From Hyphomicrobiales bacterium (GTDB lineage Bacteria; Pseudomonadota; Alphaproteobacteria; Rhizobiales; Beijerinckiaceae): DNA of 40,870 bases. Positions 6,775-16,732 of this stretch are shown piece after piece (the stretch's first letter is position 1; each line of letters begins with the position of its first letter). Location of the stretch: positions 1 to 40,870 of the forward strand of contig JAQGJX010000095.1 in NCBI GenBank assembly GCA_028290405.1. Reading direction: 5' to 3'. Both the position numbers and the translations under genes were made by a program. A model generated the notes under the pieces. The model made no database searches and was not told where the DNA came from. It saw nothing but the letters and a program-made list of their open reading frames with translations.

Positions 6775-8283
6775 TTGTCGTCCTCCGTCCGTGAACCCGA
6801 AGTCGTGTCCGGCCCCTTCCCGCCCGCCTCCGGGCGCGTGTTCCTGCGGGTGTTTCCGTCGGTCATGCTGCCGATGTTCATGGCCATGGGCGACCAGACC
6901 ATCGTGGCGAGCGCGCTGCCGGCGATCGCGGGCGCGCTGGGCGAGGTGGAGCGCATTTCGTGGATCGTGGTCGCCTACCTGCTGGGCGCCACCATCGCTG
7001 CGCCCGTCTATGGCTACCTTGGCGATTCCTTCGGCCGGCGGCGGCTCATGTTCGTCGCCCTGGCGGTGTTCACCCTGGGGGCGGTGCTGAACGCGCTCGC
7101 GCCCTCCGTCACCATGATCGCCGCGTCGCGGTTCCTGCAGGGGCTGGGGGGCGGAGGGCTGATGAGCCTGTCGCAGGCGCTGATCGGCGAAGTGATTCCG
7201 CCGCGCCAGCGCGGGCAATACCAAGGCTATCTGGCGGGGGTCGCCGTCACGGCGGCCGCCTTCGGGCCCGTGGCGGGCGCCTTCCTGGCGGAGCATTTCG
7301 GCTGGCGCGCCGTGTTCCTCATCAACATCCCCACCGCCTGCCTGGCCTTTGTGCTGCTGGCCCGCCTGCAGGCGCGCCCCGGCGCCCGCAAGGAGGGCTG
7401 GAACTTCGACGGCAAGGGGCTCTTCTTCTTCGTGGGCTTCATCGTCCCGCTGCTGCTCGCCCTCGAGCAGGCGCGTCGGCTGGATCCCGCCGGCCTCCAG
7501 ATCGCCGCCGGGCTGGCGGCGTTCGCGCTGGTCAGCCTTGCCCTGCTCATCCGGCAGGAGCGCCGGATCGCCTCGCCGCTGCTGCCCGTCGCGCTGATGT
7601 CGCAACGGGCGATCTGGACCGCGCAGGCGATGGCGGTGTGCCACGGCGCCACGCTGGTCGCCATGGTGGCCTTCACGCCCCTCTATCTTCGCGTGATGGG
7701 CCTGGGCTCGTCCGCCGAGGTCGGCTACGCGCTGCTGACGGTCAGCGCCGGGGTGGGGTTCGCGTCCATGATCACCGGGCGCATCGTCACCCGCACCGGC
7801 CTGACGATGATCCTGCCGTCCTTCGGCTCCATGGCCACCACGGGCCTGTTCGTCTATCTGTCGCTCAACGCCGCGCACATGCAGTTCCGCGAATTGCTGA
7901 TCTGCATCGGCCTGATCGCGCTGTCCATGGGCACCGTGATGGGCGTCATCCAGGTGACGGTGCAGACCCTGGCGGGTCGGCGCATGCTGGGCGCGGCGGC
8001 GGGCTCCGTGCAACTGGCGCGCAGCGTCGGCGCCTCGTTCGGCACCGCGCTTTTCGGCACGGTGCTGTTCGCCACCATCTCGGCGACCGACCCGGCCGCC
8101 GGGCGCCTGTTCGTCGAAATCCTCCAGACGGGCGCCGGCGCGCTGGCGAGCCTCGACGAGGCCCGAAAGGCGGTGCTGCTGGGCGAAATCGCCGGGGGCT
8201 TCCGGGCGGCCTTCCTGATGCTCGCGGTCTTCACGGCCTGCGGCGCGACGCTGGCCTGGCTGAACCCGTCGCGCCGGATCTAG
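6775..8283 (+). CDS. MFS drug:proton antiporter, DHA2 (EmrB/QacA) family
   Basis: 502 residues with about 14 hydrophobic segments, as expected for DHA2 exporters of the inner membrane. Family motifs are present: motif A G-Y-L-G-D-S-F-G-R-R-R after TM2 (about residues 81-91), motif B-like R-F-L-Q-G-L-G-G-G-G-L in TM4, and motif C-like G-P-V-A-G-A-F-L in TM5. The first codon is TTG at 6775, chosen because TAAGGA lies 7 bases upstream; the nearby ATG at 6768 is out of frame. No EmrA-type membrane-fusion partner is adjacent, so it probably works alone across the inner membrane. The substrate is unknown. It converges with the Usp gene with only 9 bases between the stops. Confidence 0.88.
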   Translation: MSSSVREPEVVSGPFPPASGRVFLRVFPSVMLPMFMAMGDQTIVASALPAIAGALGEVERISWIVVAYLLGATIAAPVYGYLGDSFGRRRLMFVALAVFTLGAVLNALAPSVTMIAASRFLQGLGGGGLMSLSQALIGEVIPPRQRGQYQGYLAGVAVTAAAFGPVAGAFLAEHFGWRAVFLINIPTACLAFVLLARLQARPGARKEGWNFDGKGLFFFVGFIVPLLLALEQARRLDPAGLQIAAGLAAFALVSLALLIRQERRIASPLLPVALMSQRAIWTAQAMAVCHGATLVAMVAFTPLYLRVMGLGSSAEVGYALLTVSAGVGFASMITGRIVTRTGLTMILPSFGSMATTGLFVYLSLNAAHMQFRELLICIGLIALSMGTVMGVIQVTVQTLAGRRMLGAAAGSVQLARSVGASFGTALFGTVLFATISATDPAAGRLFVEILQTGAGALASLDEARKAVLLGEIAGGFRAAFLMLAVFTACGATLAWLNPSRRI

Positions 8284-8292
8284 ACCGCCCGC

Positions 8293-9129
8293 TCAGTTCG
8301 CCATGAACACCGGCACGCGCGCGCGGGACAGGATGTGCGCCGTGGCGCCGCCGAAGATCATCTGGCGCAGGCGGCTCTGGGTGTAGGCGCCCTTGATCAG
8401 CAGGTCGCAGCCGATCTTGCCGGCCTGCTCCAGCACGGCTTCCCCGGGGCTGCGGGCGTTGGGGCGGGTGACCGCCTCCACGTTGACGCCGTGGTTGGCG
8501 AGCTTCTGGGCCAGCAGGTCGCCCGGCGGGCCTTCCACCATGAAGTTCTCGATGGTCAGCACCGTGACCTTCCGGGCCTGCAGCAGGAGGGGCATCGCGA
8601 AGGCGACGGCGCGGGCCGTTTCGGTGCTCTGGTTCCAGGAGATGACGATGTTCTCGCCCATGGAGTCCACGGGCGCCGGGGGCGCCAGCAACACGGGGCG
8701 CCCGCTCTCGAACAGGGCGGCCTCGGCGGTCGCCATGCGGGCGTCGCCGCGCTCGCCGCCGGGGCGGCCCATCACGGAGACGTCGAACACCCGCGCGTAG
8801 CTGGCCGCCTGGCTGTCGCCGAAGGATTGCTCGCCCGCCCAGGAGTGCGTGGGCGCATGGTGCGCCGGGGCGGACGCGCGCAGCGGAACCGCGTTCTCCA
8901 TCATGTAGGCCTCGAAGCGCCGGTGCGCCTCGTCGGCCATTTCGCGCCAGGCGTTCTGGTCGGTGACCGTCCAGCTCACGGGCATGTCGAACGCCACAAG
9001 GTCGGGAAGGTCGGGGCCTAGCGGCATGCCCTCGATATGGCCGCCGAACCGGCGGGCCAGAAGCACCGCCGTGCGCAGCACGGATTCGATGGACGAATGC
9101 AGTTCGATCGGCGCCAAAATGTTCTTCAC
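8293..9129 (-). CDS. Universal stress protein with two UspA domains
   Basis: 278 residues. It opens with the Usp strand M-K-N-I-L-A-P-I and carries a degenerate first domain (about 1-140) and a better preserved second domain (about 150-278) with I-V-I-S-W-N near 163-168 and the C-terminal G-A-Y-T-Q-S-R-L-R-Q-M-I-F-G-G-A-T region, which resembles the ATP-binding G-rich loop of UspA but is altered. The GTG at 9129 is the start, supported by GGAGGGGA just upstream; the longer open frame to 9432 has no Usp-like sequence. Usp proteins are cytoplasmic and respond to starvation or stress. The intergenic region of 207 bases is shared with the divergent thiolase gene. Confidence 0.87.
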   Translation of the reverse strand: MKNILAPIELHSSIESVLRTAVLLARRFGGHIEGMPLGPDLPDLVAFDMPVSWTVTDQNAWREMADEAHRRFEAYMMENAVPLRASAPAHHAPTHSWAGEQSFGDSQAASYARVFDVSVMGRPGGERGDARMATAEAALFESGRPVLLAPPAPVDSMGENIVISWNQSTETARAVAFAMPLLLQARKVTVLTIENFMVEGPPGDLLAQKLANHGVNVEAVTRPNARSPGEAVLEQAGKIGCDLLIKGAYTQSRLRQMIFGGATAHILSRARVPVFMAN

Positions 9130-9336
9130 AGGCTCCCCTCCATTCGCGACGGCGCAGTCTGTGAACAAATGTTCCTGCGTCCCTCGCGCGCCCATCTTAC
9201 ACGAGTCGCAGGCGATGCGCAGGCCCGGCTTTCGCCAGGCCGCCGGCGCGTTTGACGCCCGCGGCGGGCTTACCCTAGATTGCCGGCCGTCCGGCCGCTC
9301 GCCGCACGCCCTGCACACACGCGGAAAAAACGTCCC

Positions 9337-10542
<1,206 letters not shown>

Positions 10543-10678
10543 GCGCGCGCCCAAAAAGGGACTCGCGTCGGGCGCCCGGATGCTCTTTTATGCGGCCCGG
10601 CGAGCGGCGGCCTCGCCGCAGCCTCGCCTGACAAGAGAGCGGCGGCGTCGCTCCATATCCATCAAGGGAGTTTTACGC

Positions 10679-11347
10679 ATGGGCGAGAAGATCACGCTGA
10701 CCTGCAAGGACGGCGAGACGATTGGGGCCTACATCGCGCGCCCGCAGGGCCCCGCGAAGGGCGGCGTGGTGGTGCTGCAGGAAATCTTCGGCGCCAACCA
10801 GCACATCCGCAAGACCGCCGACCGGTATGCGCAGGAAGGCTACCTGGCCATCGCCCCGGCGCTCTACGACCGGGTGGAGCGCGACGTCGAGTTGGGCTAC
10901 ACGGGCGACGAGCCCAAGCGCGGCCTCGAAATCCGGGCCAAGACCGAATTGCCCAAGACCCTCCTGGACATCGAAGCCGCCGTCGAGGCCGTGAAGTCGG
11001 CCGGCAAGGTGGGCGTCGTGGGCTATTGCTGGGGCGGCACGCTGGCCTACGCCAGCGCCGTGAACCTGCCGTCCATTTCCGCGGCGGTCGGCTATTACGG
11101 CGGCGGCGTCGCCGCCATGGCCGACAAGGCCCCGAAGGTCCCCGTCATGCTGCACTTCGGCGAGACCGACCACAGCATCTCCATGGCCGACGTCGAGAAG
11201 GTGAAGGCCGCCCAGCCGGGCGTGCCGGTCTACGTCTATCCGGCGGGCCACGGCTTCAACTGCGACGAGCGCGGCAGCTTCCACAAGGAATCGGCCGACC
11301 TCGCCCTCTCGCGGACGCTGGAGTTCTTCGCCAAGCACCTGGGCTGA
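10679..11347 (+). CDS. Dienelactone hydrolase family protein
   Basis: 222 residues, alpha/beta fold. Dienelactone hydrolase opens the lactone ring made after ortho-cleavage of (chloro)catechols, giving maleylacetate. The triad characteristic of this family is visible: C117 in G-Y-C-W-G-G, D164 in G-E-T-D-H and H191 in A-G-H-G-F. E36 in L-Q-E-I-F-G is the residue that tunes the nucleophile in known enzymes. The nucleophile is Cys rather than Ser, which favours a true DLH. An ATG at 10679 follows AGGGAG by about 8 bases. No signal peptide is present. The gene lies between the thiolase and the tct transporter, consistent with a maleylacetate/beta-ketoadipate route. A maleylacetate reductase is not seen here. 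Confidence 0.87.
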   Translation: MGEKITLTCKDGETIGAYIARPQGPAKGGVVVLQEIFGANQHIRKTADRYAQEGYLAIAPALYDRVERDVELGYTGDEPKRGLEIRAKTELPKTLLDIEAAVEAVKSAGKVGVVGYCWGGTLAYASAVNLPSISAAVGYYGGGVAAMADKAPKVPVMLHFGETDHSISMADVEKVKAAQPGVPVYVYPAGHGFNCDERGSFHKESADLALSRTLEFFAKHLG

Positions 11348-11373
11348 GGGCTCCTTCCACAGGACCTCAGCGG

Positions 11374-11402
11374 GTCCGGCGCGCCGCGTGGGCGCGCCGG
11401 AC
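11374..11402 (+). terminator. Strong 12-bp hairpin after the dienelactone hydrolase gene
   Basis: Perfect arms at 11374-11385 and 11391-11402 (GTCCGGCGCGCC / GGCGCGCCGGAC) around a 5-base loop, 26 bases after the stop codon. There is no T-run after it, so it could be a Rho-independent terminator of poor type or an mRNA 3'-end stabiliser. It separates the DLH gene from the tct genes. Confidence 0.45.
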
Positions 11403-11479
11403 GACGCGGGCGCCGCGCCTTCGCTCACCGCCCGTGAAGCCGAAGTTTCCCCGGCTGGCTGGCCGCTCGAATTTGTCCT

Positions 11480-11493
11480 CCGTAAAACTACGA
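11480..11493. promoter_or_regulatory. Degenerate copy of the CCGTAA-N2-TTACGG repeat upstream of tctB
   Basis: CCGTAAAACTACGA matches the inverted repeat at 1737-1750 in 12 of 14 positions; the left arm is intact and the right arm has two changes. It sits 104 bases before the tctB start. The shared element hints at common control of the Rieske oxygenase and the transporter, but one of the two copies is imperfect, so chance is possible. Confidence 0.35.
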
Positions 11494-11596
11494 GGTTTTC
11501 GCATTTGGGGCTGGCGCGGCGTCACCGTCCGTGGCATTTGTCAAGAAAACTAAACAGGCCGCAAAAAGATCGGCGCCGTAGGTAAGGGACGTATTC

Positions 11597-12085
11597 ATGA
11601 CCGACCAAGCAAGCACTGGACCGGACCGGCCGTCCGGCATCTCCGGCCGCATGACGCAGGACGTCGTCGCCGGACTGTTCCTCATCGCCATCGCGGCGTT
11701 CTTCTTGTACCACGCGCGCGGCTTGCCGCTTGGCTCCCTGCGCGCCATGGGCCCGGGGATGCTGCCCACCTCCATCGCGTGGATCATGGGCGCCGGCGGC
11801 GCTCTCCTGATGGTGCTGTCGCTCATCTCCGGCGGCGCCGTCATGACCCGCCCCCATGTGCGCGGGCTTTTCTTCGTGCTGGGCGGCATCTTCCTGTTCG
11901 GCCTGACGATCCGCTCCCTGGGGCTGGTGGTCGCCGGTCCGGCGGCGATGATCTTCGCCTCCTTCGCCACCGAGGAGGTCCGCCCCCTCGAGGCGACCAT
12001 CTTCGCCGTCGTGATGACGGGCTTCTGCATCCTCCTCTTCAAGTACGCCCTGGGTCTTCCGATCCCGGTCGTCGCTTTCATGTGA
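11597..12085 (+). CDS. tctB: Tripartite tricarboxylate transporter, small membrane subunit TctB
   Basis: 162 residues with about four hydrophobic segments (near 24-41, 58-78, 92-110 and 120-155), the layout of TctB. With TctA and the periplasmic TctC it forms a secondary, ion-driven, binding-protein-dependent uptake system of the inner membrane. The sequence itself is weakly conserved, as usual for TctB; the M-G-P-G-M-L-P segment after TM1 is a family feature. The assignment rests on this plus its place directly before tctA. Thirteen bases separate it from the tctA GTG. It is the first gene of the tctBA-tctC-dioxygenase block; a region of 249 bases upstream holds the hairpin and operator-like repeat. 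Confidence 0.87.
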   Translation: MTDQASTGPDRPSGISGRMTQDVVAGLFLIAIAAFFLYHARGLPLGSLRAMGPGMLPTSIAWIMGAGGALLMVLSLISGGAVMTRPHVRGLFFVLGGIFLFGLTIRSLGLVVAGPAAMIFASFATEEVRPLEATIFAVVMTGFCILLFKYALGLPIPVVAFM

Positions 12086-12098
12086 TCTGGAGCCGACC

Positions 12099-13598
12099 GT
12101 GGATATCATTTCCAATCTAGCGCTGGGCTTCGGCGTCGCCTTCACCGTGCAGAACATGTTTCTGTGCTTCATCGGCTGCATGATCGGCACGCTGGTCGGG
12201 GTGCTGCCGGGCGTCGGCCCGGTCGCCACCATCGCGATGCTGCTGCCGATCACCTTCGGCCTGGACCCCACCGGCGCGCTCATCATGCTCGCCGGCATCT
12301 ACTACGGGGCCCAGTACGGCGGCTCGACGACGGCCATTCTCGTCAACATCCCCGGCGAGGCGACCTCGGTCGTCACGACGCTGGACGGCCATCAGATGGC
12401 CAAGCAGGGCCGCGCCGGCGTGGCGCTCGGCGTCTCGGCGCTGGGCTCCTTCTTCGCCGGCTGCGTGGCGACGATCTTCATCGCCGCCCTCGGCGTGCCG
12501 CTGACCCGCCTTGCGCAATTGTTCGGCCCCGCCGAATACTTCTCGCTGATGGTCATGGGCCTCGTGTTCTCGACCGTGCTCGCGCGCGGCTCGATCCTCA
12601 AGGCGCTCCTGATGGTGTTCCTGGGCCTCCTGCTCGCCACCGTCGGCACCGACCTCGAGACCGGCCAGGAGCGGGTGACGCTGGGCATCCAGCAGCTCTC
12701 GGACGGCATCGACTTCGCGCCGCTCGCCATGGGCATCTTCGGGTTCGCTGAAATCATCAGCAACCTCGAGAACCCCGAGGCGCGCGACGTGGTGCGCGGC
12801 AAGATCGGCAAGCTCCTGCCGAGCTGGGCGGACATCAAGCAGTCCACCTTGCCGGTGCTGCGCGGCACGTTCATCGGCGGCCTGCTGGGCATTCTGCCCG
12901 GCAACGGCGCCGTGCTGGGGCCGTTCGCCTCCTACGCGCTGGAAAAGAAGATCGCCAAGGACCCGAGCCGCTTCGGCAAGGGCGCGATCGAAGGCGTCGC
13001 GGGTCCGGAATCGGCCAACAACGCCGGCGCCCAGACGGCCTTCATCCCGCTTCTGACGCTCGGCATTCCGCCGAACGCCGTGATGGCCCTGATGGTCGGC
13101 GCGATGACCATCCACGGCATCATCCCCGGCCCGCAGGTCATGACCAAGAACCCCGACCTGTTCTGGGGCATGATCGCCTCGATGTGGCTGGGCAACGCGA
13201 TGCTGGTCATCATCAACCTGCCGCTCATCGGCATCTGGGTGAAGCTGCTGAAGGTTCCCTATCGCCTGATGTTCCCGGCGATCCTCATCTTCTGCTGCAT
13301 CGGCATCTACTCGATCAACAATTCGGTCGAGGACGTGTACTTCACGGCCTTCTTCGCGCTGCTGGGCTACGTGATGATCAAGCTCGGCTTCGAGCCTGCT
13401 CCCATGCTGCTCGGCTTCGTGCTGGGCAAGCTGATGGAAGAAAAGCTCCGCCAGGCGCTCATCCTGTCGCGCGGCAGCTTCTCCACCTTCGTGGAGCGCC
13501 CGGTCTCGGCCGGCCTGCTCGCGGTGGCGGCCATCATGTTGATCATTGCGCTGCTCCCCTCGATCAACAAGAAGCGCGACATCGCCTTCCAGGAATAA
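12099..13598 (+). CDS. tctA: Tripartite tricarboxylate transporter, large permease TctA
   Basis: 499 residues with about 11-12 membrane segments, the normal TctA size. The highly conserved family loops are present: L-P-G-V-G-P-V-A-T-I-A-M-L-L-P near 35-50, and the Y-G-A-Q-Y-G-G-S-T-T-A-I-L-V-N-I-P-G region near 68-86, plus the repeat-related G-I-L-P-G-N-G-A-V-L-G-P and A-Q-T-A-F-I-P-L-L-T-L-G-I-P motifs in the second half. The two similar halves reflect internal duplication of the permease. It starts with GTG at 12099. It should move an organic acid together with protons or sodium, using TctC as the periplasmic receptor. The substrate is unknown; the adjacent aromatic genes make an aromatic or dicarboxylic acid plausible. 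Confidence 0.95.
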   Translation: MDIISNLALGFGVAFTVQNMFLCFIGCMIGTLVGVLPGVGPVATIAMLLPITFGLDPTGALIMLAGIYYGAQYGGSTTAILVNIPGEATSVVTTLDGHQMAKQGRAGVALGVSALGSFFAGCVATIFIAALGVPLTRLAQLFGPAEYFSLMVMGLVFSTVLARGSILKALLMVFLGLLLATVGTDLETGQERVTLGIQQLSDGIDFAPLAMGIFGFAEIISNLENPEARDVVRGKIGKLLPSWADIKQSTLPVLRGTFIGGLLGILPGNGAVLGPFASYALEKKIAKDPSRFGKGAIEGVAGPESANNAGAQTAFIPLLTLGIPPNAVMALMVGAMTIHGIIPGPQVMTKNPDLFWGMIASMWLGNAMLVIINLPLIGIWVKLLKVPYRLMFPAILIFCCIGIYSINNSVEDVYFTAFFALLGYVMIKLGFEPAPMLLGFVLGKLMEEKLRQALILSRGSFSTFVERPVSAGLLAVAAIMLIIALLPSINKKRDIAFQE

Positions 13599-13621
13599 CG
13601 GCGCATTTTCAGAGGACCGGG

Positions 13622-13644
13622 AGGGGCGCCCCAAAGGCGCCCCT
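13622..13644 (+). terminator. Hairpin between tctA and tctC
   Basis: Arms AGGGGCGCC (13622-13630) and GGCGCCCCT (13636-13644) around a 5-base loop, followed by TTCC and an AT-rich stretch. It lies 24 bases after tctA and about 75 bases before tctC. It may be a partial terminator, or a 3' stabiliser that allows different amounts of permease and binding protein. Confidence 0.55.
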
Positions 13645-13718
13645 TTCCAATTTACAGAACCTGCCCATTTATAGAGAGGCTCAAGCGTCGGAGGGACGCC
13701 GGCCCAAGAGGGAATCCC

Positions 13719-14693
13719 ATGAAGAAGATCATTGCGGGCGCTTTCGCCCTTGCGCTGACCAGCACGGCCGCGTTTGCGCAGGCCTATCCCACAAAGCCCA
13801 TCACGATGATCGTGCCGTTCGCCGCCGGCGGCCCCACGGACATCATCGCGCGCATCGTCGCCGAGCCGATGTCGCGCACGCTCGGCCAGCAGGTCGTGAT
13901 CGAGAACGTCGCCGGCGCCGGCGGCACCACGGGCATCACCCGGGCCTCCGCGGCGGCCGCTGACGGCTATACCATCATGATGGGCCACATGGGCACCCAC
14001 GGCGCCGCGCCCGCCCTCTACCCGAACCTGAAGTACGATCCCGCCAAGGATTTCGCCCCCATCGGCCTGGCGGCCGGAACGCCGATCATCATCGTCGCCC
14101 GCAAGACCCATCCGGCCAACGACCTCAAGGAATTCATCGCCTGGGCGAAGAAGGAAGGCGACAAGGCCAACCACGCCCATGCGGGCGTGGGCTCTGTGTC
14201 CCATTCCACCGGCATCCTGCTGAACTCCATCATGGGCACCAAGCCGACCTTCATCCCCTACACGGGCACGGGCCCGGCGCTGAACGACATGCTGTCGGGC
14301 CAGGTCGACTACATGACGGATCAGATCGTCAACGTCGTCAGCCAGATCAACGCCGGGACCATCAAGGCCTTCGCGATCGCCACCCCGGCGCGCTCGCCCG
14401 CGCTGCCGAACCTGCCGACCACGAAGGAAGCTGGCCTCGACTCTTATGAAGTCAGCGCCTGGAACGCGATGTTCGCCCCCAAGGGCACGCCGCCCGAGAT
14501 CGTCGCCAAGCTCAACGACGCCCTCGTGAAGGGCCTGGACGACGCGGGCGCCCGCAAGCGCTTCGACGAACTGGGCGCCGTGGTGCCGGACGCCGCCGGA
14601 CGCACGCCGGCTGCGCTGCAGAAGCTCGTGGAGAGCGAAGTCGCCCGCTGGACCCCCGTGCTCAAGGAAGCGATGGCGGCCGCCAAGAAGTAA
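13719..14693 (+). CDS. tctC: Tripartite tricarboxylate transporter binding protein TctC (Bug family)
   Basis: 324 residues. A signal peptide ends near A20-Q21 (A-F-A-Q). The mature part is a Bug-family Venus-flytrap protein: Y-P-T-K-P-I-T-M-I-V-P-F-A-A-G-G-P-T-D near 23-41 is the ligand-loop signature, followed by V-I-E-N-V-A-G-A-G-G-T-T-G. It should capture an organic acid in the periplasm for TctA/TctB. It is on the same strand as tctBA and ahead of an intradiol dioxygenase. Known relatives bind citrate and other carboxylates, and in terephthalate users an aromatic acid, so an aromatic ligand is possible here. A strong terminator follows, which closes the transport unit. Confidence 0.93.
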   Translation: MKKIIAGAFALALTSTAAFAQAYPTKPITMIVPFAAGGPTDIIARIVAEPMSRTLGQQVVIENVAGAGGTTGITRASAAAADGYTIMMGHMGTHGAAPALYPNLKYDPAKDFAPIGLAAGTPIIIVARKTHPANDLKEFIAWAKKEGDKANHAHAGVGSVSHSTGILLNSIMGTKPTFIPYTGTGPALNDMLSGQVDYMTDQIVNVVSQINAGTIKAFAIATPARSPALPNLPTTKEAGLDSYEVSAWNAMFAPKGTPPEIVAKLNDALVKGLDDAGARKRFDELGAVVPDAAGRTPAALQKLVESEVARWTPVLKEAMAAAKK

Positions 14694-14720
14694 GCGGCCC
14701 CAAGCCCTGAAAGCCATGCG

Positions 14721-14748
14721 GCGGCGGGCCCCAAGCCCGCCGCTTTTT
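14721..14748 (+). terminator. Rho-independent terminator after tctC
   Basis: Stem GCGGCGGGC (14721-14729) with GCCCGCCGC (14735-14743), a 5-base loop and a run of five T at 14744-14748. It is the best formed intrinsic terminator on this strand and separates tctC from the dioxygenase gene. Confidence 0.85.
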
Positions 14749-14801
14749 CATTGGCCATCCGGCCTCGCCGGGCGTAAATCTCGACCCATGGGAGGCCGTC
14801 A

Positions 14802-15692
14802 ATGATCATCGAAAACCACAAGCACCTGACCGAAGTGGCGCTCGACGCCATGCAGCAGACCCCGGATCCGCGCCTGCGCGAGATCATGACCTCGCTGGTG
14901 TCGCACCTGCACCAGTTCGTGCGGGACGTGAAGCTGACCGAGCCCGAATTCCAGACTGCCCTGGCCCTGGTGAACCGCATCGGCCAATTGTCCAACGACA
15001 CCCACAACGAGGCCTCCGTGATGGCCGGTTCGCTGGGCGTCTCGCCGCTCGTGTGCCTGCTCAACAACGGCGACAACGGCGCGACGGAGACGACCGCGAA
15101 CCTCCTCGGTCCGTTCTGGCGCATGCATTCCCCGCGCGTCGAGAACGGCGGCACGCTGCTGCGCTCGCCCACGCCCGGCCCCGCGATGTTCGTCAACGGC
15201 GTCGTGCTGGACCAGCAGGGCCGCCCGGTGGCGGGCGCCGACGTGGACATCTGGCACTCCTCCCCGGTGGGCCTGTACGAGCAGCAGGACCCCGAGCAGG
15301 CGGAGATGAACCTGCGCGGCATGTTCACCACGGACGAGAACGGCCGCTTCTGGTTCCGCTCCGTGAAGCCCGCGGGCTACCCGCTGCCGGTGGAAGGCGT
15401 GGTGGGCGACCTCCTGCGCGCCCAGAACCGCCAGCACTTCCGTCCCGCCCACCTGCACGTGATGATCGTGAAGCCGGGCTTCAAGACGCTCATCTCGCAG
15501 GTGTACGACCGCGACGATCCGCTGATCGACAAGGACCCGCAGTTCGGCGTCACCCGCGCCCTCGCGGGCGCCTACGTGCGCCACGACGAGAAGGCGCCCC
15601 AGGACGGCGTGGCGAGCCCCTGGTACGCGCTGGACTTCACCTTCGTGATCGAGCCGGGCGAAAGCCGCCTCCCCCGCCCCCCGATCAAGTAA
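14802..15692 (+). CDS. Intradiol ring-cleavage dioxygenase (hydroxyquinol/catechol 1,2-dioxygenase-like)
   Basis: 296 residues. The enzyme should insert O2 between the two hydroxylated carbons of a catechol or hydroxyquinol ring, using non-heme Fe(III). The four iron ligands are visible: Y159 (V-G-L-Y-E), Y193 (A-G-Y-P), H217 and H219 (R-P-A-H-L-H). An N-terminal all-helical dimerisation domain (about 1-105) precedes the beta-sandwich, as in the catechol/hydroxyquinol branch and unlike protocatechuate dioxygenase subunits. The segment [19 protein letters not shown] is closest to hydroxyquinol enzymes as I recall them. GGGAGG lies just before the ATG at 14802. It stands alone between a terminator and a tRNA gene, but its substrate chain would lead to the DLH and PcaF-like genes upstream. 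Confidence 0.9.
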   Translation: MIIENHKHLTEVALDAMQQTPDPRLREIMTSLVSHLHQFVRDVKLTEPEFQTALALVNRIGQLSNDTHNEASVMAGSLGVSPLVCLLNNGDNGATETTANLLGPFWRMHSPRVENGGTLLRSPTPGPAMFVNGVVLDQQGRPVAGADVDIWHSSPVGLYEQQDPEQAEMNLRGMFTTDENGRFWFRSVKPAGYPLPVEGVVGDLLRAQNRQHFRPAHLHVMIVKPGFKTLISQVYDRDDPLIDKDPQFGVTRALAGAYVRHDEKAPQDGVASPWYALDFTFVIEPGESRLPRPPIK

Positions 15693-15771
15693 GCCCAATC
15701 GCCCAAGCCGCGTTGCCGCGCGGCCCCCGATAGGGTACAACACCCACATCGGCGCGGCGACGCGCCGGTCC

Positions 15772-15848
15772 GCACCCGTAGCTCAGCTGGATAGAGCGTT
15801 GCCCTCCGAAGGCAAAGGTCACACGTTCGAATCGTGTCGGGTGCGCCA
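15772..15848 (+). tRNA. tRNA-Arg (anticodon CCG)
   Basis: A 77-base cloverleaf with an encoded CCA end. The acceptor arms are GCACCCG (15772-15778) and CGGGTGC (15838-15844). The anticodon stem TTGCC/GGCAA encloses the 7-base loop CTCCGAA, so the anticodon is CCG, reading CGG. The T-arm is ACACG-TTCGAAT-CGTGT. The D-arm GCTC...GAGC also pairs. Only the 3' end of this tRNA is present in the window; I did not see a second copy that would mark an integrated element. Confidence 0.96.
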
Positions 15849-16063
15849 ATCTTTTCAAAAATTTGAGTGATCGCCTTGCGGGGCGCGCGGAGCGTGCTGC
15901 GTTTGCAATCCGCGCCGTTGTCGCGCTGCTGCCCTGAAGCGCCGCTGCTCGCACAGCACGCCACGCTGGCGCGAAAAGCTCCAGCCGTCCCGAAGCGGCG
16001 GAGTGAACCGCGGCTCGACCAGACGAGTTGTCCCGGCGACCTTGCACGCCCAGGGAGCCCGTC

Positions 16064-16564
16064 ATGAAGCCCAGATCCGTCGCGCTTTGCCTCGCCGTCA
16101 TCTCGCTGCCTGCGTTTGCCCAAACCCCTGCGCCGACGCCAGCGCAGGCGCCGGACGCGCTGGAAATCACTTTCAGCCCGGAGGTCAGCGCGGCTGAAGC
16201 GCGCCAGATCGAAGACATTCTGACGCGCAGTTTCGAAGCGGGAACTGCGAGCCCACGGGGCACGCTCGCGATCAAGGTCGAGGCCGCGACCGTTTCGGCT
16301 CCTCCGAACGACCGCGCGCAAAACCAGCTTCCCAGGGACAGCCAGCGGACCGCCACGGTCGTCGCCTCCACGGTCCCGGACGTCAGCAAGTACCTTGGCC
16401 GAACCGTCGAACAGCTGAGGAGCAATTTCATCTGCGAAGCGTCCTGCGACATAGCCGCCGCCGGCGCTGCCGGCGCGTGCTCCGCAGTCGTCACGAAACC
16501 CGGAGCCACAGCCTGCATGGGCAGCGCCGTCGCGGCGCGCGAATATTGCCGCATCAGATGCTGA
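16064..16564 (+). CDS. Secreted Cys-rich protein, 166 aa, unknown function
   Basis: The protein starts with a signal peptide (K-P-R-S then [14 protein letters not shown], cleavage near residue 20) and a Pro/Ala-rich linker. A middle region resembles no family I know. The last ~45 residues contain six cysteines (I-C-E-A-S-C, A-C-S, A-C-M, Y-C-R-I-R-C), enough for three disulfides in the periplasm. The ATG at 16064 follows AGGGAG by 6 bases. Its neighbours are a tRNA and another unknown gene, so the context gives no clue. The paired cysteines suggest a small disulfide-stabilised C-terminal cap. Confidence 0.7.
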   Translation: MKPRSVALCLAVISLPAFAQTPAPTPAQAPDALEITFSPEVSAAEARQIEDILTRSFEAGTASPRGTLAIKVEAATVSAPPNDRAQNQLPRDSQRTATVVASTVPDVSKYLGRTVEQLRSNFICEASCDIAAAGAAGACSAVVTKPGATACMGSAVAAREYCRIRC

Positions 16565-16732
16565 TGACGGTGCGCGCCACGCCATTCTCGTGCGAGCGCC
16601 CCGACGCTGAACGGCGGACCTTGCGGCGCCCGCCGCCGCAAGCGCGCGCGCCGGATGCTGGCGAACGAAACGGCGTTATGCTAAACGTAATTCCGTTGCG
16701 TTCGTTTGTAACCAGACCGGGAGCGCGTGACC

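Noticed and set aside
6718-8013. A 431-codon minus-strand frame over the DHA2 exporter
   Set aside because: Pure shadow of a 14-helix transporter. The sequence is Gln/His/Arg repeats without a domain.
13719-14693. Citrate as the ligand of the TctC protein
   Set aside because: The family binds many carboxylates, and the citrate assignment would rest on the name only; aromatic genes around it point elsewhere.
12117-14717. An 866-codon open frame on the minus strand across tctA and tctC
   Set aside because: It is the antisense shadow of two well-supported genes. The translation is rich in His, Arg, Asp and Glu with no domain, as expected from GC-rich codon bias.
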